From VBCK01 sp036270655 (GTDB lineage: Bacteria; Pseudomonadota; Gammaproteobacteria; Burkholderiales; Burkholderiaceae_F), in NCBI GenBank assembly GCA_036270655.1, contig DATBCD010000095.1, positions 1-35,048 of the forward strand: a stretch of DNA of 35,048 nt, read 5' to 3'. The notes below the pieces were generated by a model. It made no database searches. It saw only the letters and a program-made list of their open reading frames with translations, and was not told the origin of the DNA. Each line of letters opens with the position of its first letter. The first letter of the stretch is position 1. The position numbers were made by a program, and so were the translations under genes. Positions 7,565-14,822 of this stretch are shown here, piece after piece.

Positions 7565-8626
7565 TCAGACCCGATCGATACGCCGTTCGCCGAACAGCCC
7601 TTCGGGCCGGACCAGCAGAAACAGCAACGCCAGCACATAGGCGAACCAGTTCTCGATGCCGGCTCCGGCCAGTGAAAACGTCCTGACCAGCGCAGGGCCG
7701 AGGAAGACTTCGGCCATCTTTTCGCCCACGCCGATGATCAGGCCGCCCACCACGGCTCCGGGCACCGAATCGAGCCCGCCGAGGATTACGACCGGCAGCG
7801 CTTTCAACGCGACCTGTTCGAGCGAGAACTGGACACCGAGTTTCGAACCCCAGACCATCCCCGCGACCAGCGCCACGAAGCCGGCCACGGACCAGACGAT
7901 CACCCAGATCCGGTTCAGCGCAATCCCGATCGACTGGGCGGCCTGGTGGTCGTCGGCCACGGCCCGCAGCGCCCGCCCGGTGGACGTCTTCTGGAAGAAC
8001 ACCGCCAGCAGCAGCACCAGCAGCGCGACCACCGCCGCCGCCACAAGGTCCTCCCGGTTGAGCAGGACGCCGCCGTCGAACACCTTTTCCAGCACGATGA
8101 TCGGGTCCTTCGGCAGACCCAGATCGATCTTGTAGACGTCCGCGCCCCACAGGGTCTGCCCGAAGCCGTCGATGAAATAGGTGACGCCGAGGGTCGCCAT
8201 CAACAGCACGACCGGATCCTGATTGACCAGCGGCCGCAGCACCAGGCGCTCGATCAGCCAGGCCAGCACGACCATCCCTGCGAGGGCGATAAGAAATGCC
8301 AGTGGCAGCGGCATCCGTTCGGCCAGGCGCGCGGTGGTCAGCGCTGCGAACAGCACCATGGCGCCCTGCGCGAAGTTGAATACCCCGGAGGATTTGTAGA
8401 TCAGCACGAAGCCGAGCGCAACGAGCGCGTACAGCACGCCCGACATCAGGCCTCCGAGCAGCACCTCGAGAAAAAAGCCGGGAACGGCTGCTCCGGCGGC
8501 CAGGGGAGCGGCGAGGGCCGCTGCCAGCGCAACCAGCAGCGCCAGCACAGGCCAGCGATCAAGAAGGCGCCTGGATTTCGTCCGTGCAGGAACCACGGCA
8601 CCTGCGGACGGGGTCGCAAGCTCCAT
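7565..8626 (-). CDS. livH: HAAT-type ABC transporter permease LivH
   Basis: 353 residues. A cytoplasmic N-terminal extension of about 25 residues precedes the first of about eight membrane spans. The core carries LVALGFVLIYKSSGVFNFAQG, the conserved LivH motif, and VVILGGLDSVPGAVVGGLIIG near the end. It is the partner permease of LivM. Its ATG overlaps the livG stop (TGATG, 1 nt), a coupling arrangement. It is longer than E. coli LivH (308) because of the N-terminal extension. Confidence 0.93.
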   Translation of the reverse strand: MELATPSAGAVVPARTKSRRLLDRWPVLALLVALAAALAAPLAAGAAVPGFFLEVLLGGLMSGVLYALVALGFVLIYKSSGVFNFAQGAMVLFAALTTARLAERMPLPLAFLIALAGMVVLAWLIERLVLRPLVNQDPVVLLMATLGVTYFIDGFGQTLWGADVYKIDLGLPKDPIIVLEKVFDGGVLLNREDLVAAAVVALLVLLLAVFFQKTSTGRALRAVADDHQAAQSIGIALNRIWVIVWSVAGFVALVAGMVWGSKLGVQFSLEQVALKALPVVILGGLDSVPGAVVGGLIIGVGEKMAEVFLGPALVRTFSLAGAGIENWFAYVLALLFLLVRPEGLFGERRIDRV

Positions 8627-9405
8627 CAGTGCGCGACCCCCAGATACGCATTGATCACCTGCTGGCTCGCGCGCACCTCCTGCGGCGATCCGTCCGCGAT
8701 CTTGCGCCCGTAGTCGAGCACGACGATCCGGTCCGACAGGTCCATCACAACGCCCATGTCATGCTCGATCAGCACGATGGCCGTGCCGAATTCGTCGTTG
8801 ACGTCGAGGATGAACCGGCTCATGTCCTGCTTTTCCTCGCGGTTCATGCCGGCCATCGGCTCGTCGAGCAGCAGCAGCGCCGGCTCGAGCGCCAGCGCAC
8901 GGCCGAGGTCGACCCGCTTCTGCAGTCCGTAAGGCAGGCGGCCCACGGGGTGGCGGCGCCAGGGCTGGATCTCGAGGAAGTCGATGATGCGCTCGACGAA
9001 AGCGCGGTGCTCGATTTCCTCGCGCTCGGCCGGGCCGATGCGCACCGCCTGCGCGAGCAAGCCGGCGTGCATCCGCAGATTGCGCCCCGCCATCAGGTTG
9101 TCCAGCACGCTCATGCCCTTGAACAGCGCCAGATTCTGGAACGTGCGGGCGATCCCCATCCGGGCGGCACGCCGCGGGCTCATCTGTTCGAAGGCTTCGC
9201 CACGATAGGTGATCTTGCCGTGCTGCGGGATATAGATGCCGTTGATCACATTGAGCATCGAGCTTTTTCCGGCACCGTTGGGGCCGATCACCGCGCAGAT
9301 CTCCCGCTCGTGGACGTCGAAGGACACATCGCTCAACGCGTTGACGCCACCGAAGCTGAGCCAGATGCCGTCGACGCGCAGCAGCATGCTGTCGGGCGCG
9401 CTCAT
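8626..9405 (-). CDS. livG: HAAT-type ABC transporter ATP-binding protein LivG
   Basis: 259 residues. Walker A GPNGAGKSS is at about 38-46. The Q-loop (ARTFQNLALFKGM) and Walker B (LLLLDEPMAGMNREE) are intact, and VLIEHDMGVVMDLSDRIVVLD is typical of LivG. The ABC signature reads LPYGLQKR in place of LSGGQ; this LPYG form is the normal LivG variant. The start at 9405 was chosen because its ATG overlaps the ligase stop (ATGA); the longer reading frame upstream lies inside the ligase gene. It forms the ATPase pair with LivF. Confidence 0.93.
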   Translation of the reverse strand: MSAPDSMLLRVDGIWLSFGGVNALSDVSFDVHEREICAVIGPNGAGKSSMLNVINGIYIPQHGKITYRGEAFEQMSPRRAARMGIARTFQNLALFKGMSVLDNLMAGRNLRMHAGLLAQAVRIGPAEREEIEHRAFVERIIDFLEIQPWRRHPVGRLPYGLQKRVDLGRALALEPALLLLDEPMAGMNREEKQDMSRFILDVNDEFGTAIVLIEHDMGVVMDLSDRIVVLDYGRKIADGSPQEVRASQQVINAYLGVAH

Positions 9406-11345
9406 GCGGCCCTCGCCTGGCGCGGCACAACGCGCGCATCGCGAATCGCCAGCGTCGCGCTCACGACGCCGCGGCGTCCGTCCTCGAACTTGACTTCGGT
9501 GTCCACATGCTGGGAAGCGCGGTCCGAATACAGCGCCTCCACCAGCACGGCGTACTTCTCGGCGATGAAGCTCCGGCGCACCTTGCGCGTGCGGGTCAGC
9601 TCGTCGTCGTCCGGATCCAGTTCCTTGTGCAGCACGAGAAAACGGTGGATTTGCGAACCGGCCAGCTTCGAATCGGCCGCCAGGCCGGCGTTGGCCTTGT
9701 CGACACAGCCAGCCACCAGGTCCAGAACCGCGGGCTTGCCGGCCAGATCGACATAGCCGGTGTAGGCAAGGCCGCGGCGCTCCGCCCAATCCCCGACGCT
9801 TTCGAAGTCGATGTTGACCAGGACGCAGACCCGGTCACGCCCGTGACCGAAAGCGACCGCCTCCTTGACGTAGGGAAAGAATTTGAGCTTGTTCTCGATG
9901 TACTTCGGGGCGAACAGCGACCCGTCCAGCAGGCGACCGACATCGGCCGCGCGGTCGATGATGCGCAGATGGCCGTCCGGATCGACAATGCCGGCGTCCC
10001 CGGTGTGGAACCACCCCTGCGCATCCTTGACTGCGGCGGTCGCCTGCGGATTGCGGTGGTACTCCTTCAGCAGCCCGGGGCTGCGCACCAGCACCTCGCC
10101 ATCTTCGGTCATCCGCAGTTCGACGCCTTGGACCGGCGGCCCGACCGACTCCGCGCGCACCTGGCCATCCGGCTGCATGCAGACGAACACCGCCGTCTCG
10201 GTCGAGCCGTACAGCTGCTTCAGGTTCACGCCGATCGAACGAAAAAACGTGAACAGGTCGGGCCCGATCGCCTCGCCGGCCGTGTAGGCGACACGCACGC
10301 GGCTGAAGCCGAGCTGGTTGCGCAGTGGCCCGAACACCAGCAACCCGGCCAGGGCGTGGCGCAACCGATCGACCGCGCCGACCCGCCTGCCGTCGAGCAG
10401 CGCCGTCCCGACCCGTGCGCCGAACGCCATCGCCCGGTGAAACAGCCACTGCTTGGCGCGCGCCGCGTCCTGCATCCGGATCAACACCTGCGTCAGCATC
10501 CCCTGGAATACGCGCGGCGGAGCGAAAAAGTAGGTCGGGCCGATTTCGCGCAGATCGTTTGCAACCGTCGAGGCGGACTCCGGGCAGCTCACCGTATAAC
10601 CGACCACCAGCGCCTGGGCGTAGGAAAAGATGTTCTGGCCGATCCAGGCCAATGGCATGTACGCCAGCACTTCCTCGTCGGCGGTCAGGCGATCGAACTC
10701 GGCGGCGGCGCGCGCCCGATCGATCAGGGCCGCGTGGGTCTGCACCACGCCCTTGGGGCGGCCGGTCGTGCCCGAGGTGTAGAACAGCGCGGCGGTGTCG
10801 CCGGCAGCGCCCAGCGCGATCTGCGCCTCGACAAAGCCCGGATCCTGCCGGCGCAGCCCGGCCCCGCGCAGCAGCAGCGCGCCGAGCGCCCACAGGCCCG
10901 GGGCGTCGTAGTGGTGCAGGCCGCGAGGATCCTCGTAGACGACATGCGCGGGGCGCGACGCGTGCGCTCGCACCTCGAGCATCTTGTCGAGCTGCTCCTG
11001 GTCCTCGACGACGGCCACATCGATCTCGGCGTCCTCGAAGACCTGGACCATCTCGGTCGCCAGCGCGTCCTGGTACAGCGGGACAGGAATCGCACCCAGA
11101 ATCTGAGCGGCCATCATCGCGCAGTACAGGCGCGGCCGGTTCTCGCCGACGATCGCCATGTGCTGGCCGCGCCGCAGGCCGAGCTCGTGAAACGCGTGCG
11201 CCAGCGCGCCCGATTCGTCGGCGACCCGCCGCCAGTCCCAGGTCTGCCAGATGCCCAGGTCTTTCTCGCGCAGCGCCGGACTGTCGGGGCGCAAGCGCGC
11301 GTGGACCATCAGCAGTCGCGGAAAGGTGTCGGCGCTCGTGGTCAC
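9402..11345 (-). CDS. Long-chain acyl-CoA synthetase (AMP-forming), first gene of the liv-type operon
   Basis: 647 residues of the ANL (AMP-binding) superfamily. The phosphate-binding motif YTSGTTGRPKG lies near 188-198. YMPLAWIGQN, QLYGSTETAVFV (A5 motif), WFHTGDAGIVDPDGHLRIIDRAAD (A7-A8, with the hinge Asp) and a C-terminal TRTRKVRR region follow. It activates a carboxylic acid to an acyl-AMP and then an acyl-CoA in the cytoplasm. Its lead position in a HAAT transporter operon is common in Burkholderiales and suggests that the imported ligand, or its product, is CoA-activated; this is inference. Translation starts at GTG (11345) with GAGGAG upstream. The 188-nt region to bioA is divergent and must hold both promoters; I see only an AT-rich island near 11460-11500. 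Confidence 0.9.
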   Translation of the reverse strand: MTTSADTFPRLLMVHARLRPDSPALREKDLGIWQTWDWRRVADESGALAHAFHELGLRRGQHMAIVGENRPRLYCAMMAAQILGAIPVPLYQDALATEMVQVFEDAEIDVAVVEDQEQLDKMLEVRAHASRPAHVVYEDPRGLHHYDAPGLWALGALLLRGAGLRRQDPGFVEAQIALGAAGDTAALFYTSGTTGRPKGVVQTHAALIDRARAAAEFDRLTADEEVLAYMPLAWIGQNIFSYAQALVVGYTVSCPESASTVANDLREIGPTYFFAPPRVFQGMLTQVLIRMQDAARAKQWLFHRAMAFGARVGTALLDGRRVGAVDRLRHALAGLLVFGPLRNQLGFSRVRVAYTAGEAIGPDLFTFFRSIGVNLKQLYGSTETAVFVCMQPDGQVRAESVGPPVQGVELRMTEDGEVLVRSPGLLKEYHRNPQATAAVKDAQGWFHTGDAGIVDPDGHLRIIDRAADVGRLLDGSLFAPKYIENKLKFFPYVKEAVAFGHGRDRVCVLVNIDFESVGDWAERRGLAYTGYVDLAGKPAVLDLVAGCVDKANAGLAADSKLAGSQIHRFLVLHKELDPDDDELTRTRKVRRSFIAEKYAVLVEALYSDRASQHVDTEVKFEDGRRGVVSATLAIRDARVVPRQARAA

Positions 11346-11533
11346 CTGCAGAGTCTCCTCGGCGAATTCTTCTTCACCGCGCCGGCGTGGGCGCCGGTCT
11401 GAGTGCGCACGTTAGACGCATTGCGGCGATACGGCACGCAAGGCGGTCACATCAGCCTCGTTATTATGACCCTCAATTAAGATCCGGCTGTGATAAACGC
11501 AATCCCGTTGAGCAAGCAGGAACCCCGGGCCAC

Positions 11534-12850
11534 ATGACAGTCAACCGCGACCTGGTCGCCCGCACGCTGCGCTCGGTCTGGCACCCGTGCACGCAGATGA
11601 AGCTGCACGAACGGCTGCCGATGGTGCCGGTATCGCACGGGCAGGGCGCGTGGCTGTACGACTTCGAAGGCCGCCGCTACCTGGACGCGATCAGCTCCTG
11701 GTGGGTGAACCTGTTCGGGCACGCCAACGCGCGCATCAATGCGGCGGTCGTCGCCCAGCTCGAGCGCCTCGAGCACGTGATCCTGGCCGGCTTCACGCAC
11801 GAGCCCGCCGTGCTGCTGTCCGAGCGCCTGTCGGCCGTGACTGGAGGGCGGCTCGGACACTGCTTCTTCGCCTCCGACGGCTCCTCGTCGGTCGAGATCG
11901 CGCTCAAAATGAGCCACCATGTCTGGCGCAATCGCGGCCAGCCGGAAAAATCGCGCTTCGCCCACCTGACGGGCGCCTACCACGGCGAAACCACCGGTGC
12001 GCTGTCGGTCGGCGATGTGGCGCTGTTTCGCGACGCCTACGCCCCGCTGCTGCGGAGCGCAATCGCGGTACCCAGCCCGGACTGGCGCAACGCCAGGCCG
12101 GGCGAATCGCCCCTGCAGGTCGCAAGGCGTTGTGCCGACGCGCTCGACCGGACGCTGCAGCAGCGTCATCGCGAGGTCGCCGCGCTGATCGTCGAGCCGC
12201 TGGTGCAGTGTGCCAACGGGATGGGCATGTACGACCCCGAGTACCTGCGGCTGGCGCGCGCGCTGTGCGATCGCCACCAGGTGCATCTGATCGCCGACGA
12301 GATCGCGGTCGGCTTCGGCCGTACCGGCACTTTTCTGGCCTGCGAACAGGCGGGCATCCTGCCGGACCTGCTGTGCCTTTCCAAGGGCATTACCGCAGGC
12401 TATCTGCCGCTGTCGGTGGTGCTGTCGACCGACGCGATCTACGAGGCGTTCTACCACGACGAGGTCGCGCGCGGCTTTCTTCACTCCCATTCGTACACCG
12501 GCAATCCGCTCGCCTGCGCCGCGGCGCTCGCCACCCTGTCGATCTTCGACCAGGACGCCGTGATCGAAGCCAACCGGCAGCGCGCCGCGCATATCGACGA
12601 GCTCGCGCGCCCGATCGCCGCGCATCCGCGCGTGCGCGACTTCAGGCGCACCGGCATGATCTGGGCGTTCGAAGTCGACGCCGCCGAGCCGCTGTTCGCG
12701 CGGCGCTTTGCGGCCGCCGCGCTCGAACGCGAGCTGCTGCTGCGTCCGATCGGCAATACGGTCTACTTCATGCCACCGTACGTGATCGATGAGGCGCAGT
12801 CCGCCTTGCTCGCCGAGCGCGCGCTGGAACTGATCGACCAGGTGGCGTGA
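11534..12850 (+). CDS. bioA: Adenosylmethionine-8-amino-7-oxononanoate aminotransferase
   Basis: 438 residues, a fold-type I PLP aminotransferase. The opening VWHPCTQMKLHE and the SSWWVNLFGHAN motif are BioA-specific. YHGETTGALSVGD, LIADEIAVGFGRTG and the PLP lysine Lys284 (CLSKGITAGYLPLS) are present, as is the SHSYTGNPLACAAA segment. It converts KAPA to DAPA in biotin synthesis using S-adenosylmethionine as amino donor. The ATG at 11534 was chosen because homology starts there; the open frame extends upstream without meaning. It overlaps bioD (TGATG). No BirA operator with the E. coli palindrome is visible upstream. Confidence 0.97.
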   Translation: MTVNRDLVARTLRSVWHPCTQMKLHERLPMVPVSHGQGAWLYDFEGRRYLDAISSWWVNLFGHANARINAAVVAQLERLEHVILAGFTHEPAVLLSERLSAVTGGRLGHCFFASDGSSSVEIALKMSHHVWRNRGQPEKSRFAHLTGAYHGETTGALSVGDVALFRDAYAPLLRSAIAVPSPDWRNARPGESPLQVARRCADALDRTLQQRHREVAALIVEPLVQCANGMGMYDPEYLRLARALCDRHQVHLIADEIAVGFGRTGTFLACEQAGILPDLLCLSKGITAGYLPLSVVLSTDAIYEAFYHDEVARGFLHSHSYTGNPLACAAALATLSIFDQDAVIEANRQRAAHIDELARPIAAHPRVRDFRRTGMIWAFEVDAAEPLFARRFAAAALERELLLRPIGNTVYFMPPYVIDEAQSALLAERALELIDQVA

Positions 12851-13536
12851 TGGTTGCCGAGGGCTCCTGCCCGAGCCTGTTCGTCACCGGAACCGACACC
12901 GGTGTGGGCAAGACGCTGGCCAGCTGCGCACTGCTGAAGCGGTTGCGCGCCGGCGGATTGCGCGCGCTCGGAATGAAGCCGGTCGCGGCTGGCGTCGAGG
13001 CGACGCCCGAAGGCCCGGTCAACGCCGACGTGGTGGCGCTGCGCCGGGCCAGCTCCTGGCCGGCGCCGCTGAGCGAGGTCAATCCGTACCTGTTCGAGCC
13101 GGCGATTGCGCCACACCTGGCTGCTGCGTCCGCGGGCGTGCGCATCGAAATCGAGCCGATCCGGCAGGCCTTCGAGTCGCTGCGGCGCAGCGCCGACGCC
13201 GTCGTGGTGGAAGGCGTCGGTGGATTCCTCGTACCGCTGAACGAGCGTGACGATGCGGGCGACCTGGCCGTTGCGCTGGCACTGCCGGTCGTGCTGGTGG
13301 TGGGAATGCGGCTGGGGTGCCTGAATCACGCACTGCTGACCCAGCAGGCGATCGTCGCGCGCTCGCTCACGCTGGCCGGATGGATCGCCAACTCGATCGA
13401 TCCAGGCATGGCGCGCTTCGACCAGAACCTGCAGGCGTTGCGCGAGCGGATCGCGGCGCCGCTGCTCGGGGTGATGCCGTACCGCCCGGCGCCCGATCCG
13501 GCGTCGTTCGAGTTGCTCCTGCCGTCGGATTTCTGA
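12850..13536 (+). CDS. bioD: Dethiobiotin synthetase
   Basis: 228 residues. The P-loop GTDTGVGKT lies near the N-terminus, followed by the MKPVAAG lysine motif (diaminopelargonate site). VVEGVGGFLVPL is the conserved second motif, with Val where Ala is more usual. It closes the ureido ring of DAPA with CO2 and ATP. The start is either the ATG at 12850, overlapping the bioA stop by one base, or the in-frame GTG at 12847; both imply coupling with bioA. A palindromic element begins 3 nt after the stop, and its first 11-bp hairpin (13552-13576) probably serves as the transcript end. Confidence 0.95.
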   Translation: MVAEGSCPSLFVTGTDTGVGKTLASCALLKRLRAGGLRALGMKPVAAGVEATPEGPVNADVVALRRASSWPAPLSEVNPYLFEPAIAPHLAAASAGVRIEIEPIRQAFESLRRSADAVVVEGVGGFLVPLNERDDAGDLAVALALPVVLVVGMRLGCLNHALLTQQAIVARSLTLAGWIANSIDPGMARFDQNLQALRERIAAPLLGVMPYRPAPDPASFELLLPSDF

Positions 13537-13538
13537 CG

Positions 13539-13699
13539 ACCCTCACCCCGACCCTCTCCCACTTCGTGGGAGAGGGGGAACAGCCCTGACGACCCTTACC
13601 CCAGCCTCTCCCACTGCGCTTGAAAGGGCGTGCAGGACTCCGCCTGAGCAGCGGAGTTCCCCTCTCCCGCTTGCGGGAGAGGGGCGGGGGAGAGGGGGG
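13539..13699. repeat. Palindromic element between bioD and bioB (E4)
   Basis: The left end (ACCCTCACCCCGACCCTCTC) holds an 11-bp hairpin at 13552-13576. The right end holds the palindrome CCCCTCTCCCGC-TT-GCGGGAGAGGGG at 13659-13684, followed by CGGGGGAGAGG. The two ends are inverted relative to each other. It lies between convergent genes, and its right two thirds are translated as the end of bioB. Confidence 0.85.
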
Positions 13700-14648
13700 T
13701 CAGCCCGAGCCGCTCGAACAGCGCCCGGTCCGAATCGGTGCTCGGGTTTCCAGTCGTCAGCAACCGCTCGCCATAGAAGATCGAATTGGCGCCCGCCAGG
13801 AAGCACAGCGCCTGAACCGAGTCAGGCATCTGCGCCCGCCCCGCCGAGAGGCGAACCATGCTGATGGGCAGCGCGATGCGCGCCACGGCGATCGTGCGAA
13901 CGAACTCGAGCGGGTCCAGTCGTTCGACGTCCGCCAGCGGCGTGCCGGCGATCGGCACCAGCATGTTGATCGGCACCGATTCGGGCGGCGGGTCCAGCGC
14001 CGCCAGCTCGGCAATCAGACCAGCGCGTTGCAGCCGGGATTCGCCCATACCCACGATTCCGCCGCAGCACACCTTGATTCCGGCCTTGCGGACCCGATCC
14101 AGCGTGTCCAGCCGGTCACGGTAACCGTGGGTCGTCACGATCGAGTCATAGAAATCCGGCGCGGTGTCCAGGTTATGGTTGTAATAATCCAGGCCCGCTT
14201 CCTTCAGCTGCTCGGCCTGCCCAGGGCGCAACATGCCCAGCGTCACGCAGGTCTCCATCCCGAGCTCGCGCACGCCCTTGACCAGCTCGACCACATCGGC
14301 CAGTTCCTTGGAATTGGGTCCGCGCCAGGCAGCGCCCATGCAAAAGCGGGTCGCGCCAGCCCGCTTCGCCTTGGCCGCGGCTTCGAGCACGCGCTCGCGC
14401 GACATCAGCGCTTCCCGGGCAACGCCGGTGTGGTGGTGCGCCGACTGCGAACAGTAGCCGCAGTTTTCGGGGCAACCACCGGTCTTGATCGACAGCAGCG
14501 TGCTGACCTGGACCGCGTTTGGGTCGAAATGACGCCGGTGCACCGACTGCGCCCGGTACAGAAGGTCGTTAAATGGCAACTCGAACAGCGTGGCGACCTG
14601 CTCGAGGCTCCAGCGCGCCGGAGCGCTTGATGCGGTGGGATCGTTCAT
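13596..14648 (-). CDS. bioB: Biotin synthase
   Basis: 350 residues from the ATG at 14648 (GTG at 14654 is the alternative). The radical-SAM cluster CPENCGYC (Cys59, Cys63, Cys66) is intact, as are YYNHNLDT, GGIVGMGE, PINMLVPIAGTPL and RLSAGR. It inserts sulfur into dethiobiotin. Homology to BioB ends at about residue 316 (FERLGL). The last ~34 residues (TPLSPAPLPQAGEGN and onward) are encoded by the palindromic element E4, so the natural C-terminus has been replaced. This tail lies outside the catalytic barrel and probably does no harm. The gene faces bioAD rather than following it, and bioF is not in the window. Confidence 0.95.
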   Translation of the reverse strand: MNDPTASSAPARWSLEQVATLFELPFNDLLYRAQSVHRRHFDPNAVQVSTLLSIKTGGCPENCGYCSQSAHHHTGVAREALMSRERVLEAAAKAKRAGATRFCMGAAWRGPNSKELADVVELVKGVRELGMETCVTLGMLRPGQAEQLKEAGLDYYNHNLDTAPDFYDSIVTTHGYRDRLDTLDRVRKAGIKVCCGGIVGMGESRLQRAGLIAELAALDPPPESVPINMLVPIAGTPLADVERLDPLEFVRTIAVARIALPISMVRLSAGRAQMPDSVQALCFLAGANSIFYGERLLTTGNPSTDSDRALFERLGLTPLSPAPLPQAGEGNSAAQAESCTPFQAQWERLG

Positions 14649-14822
14649 CGGCACTGTCAGGCGTCGTGCGGCGGGCCCGACGCCGGCCGCAGCGCAGCAT
14701 ACTGCATCTGCGGGTCGACCGAGCCTTCGGGAAAGTTTTCCGGGCGAGGGCCGGGGCGGGGATCAGGGTTGGCTGTAATAATCGCGCCCATTGCCCGGGC
14801 GGGTCCTGAAGTCGGACACACC

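Noticed and set aside
6417..8150. Long open frame antisense to livH and livM (also 16455-18686 and 21114-23219 opposite other genes)
   Set aside because: Arg/Gly/Ala-rich shadow frames typical of high-GC DNA, with no recognisable domains, lying opposite well-supported genes.
11346..11533. BirA (bioO) operator upstream of bioA
   Set aside because: No TTGTAAACC-type palindrome or similar dyad is visible; the region only shows a modest AT-rich island.
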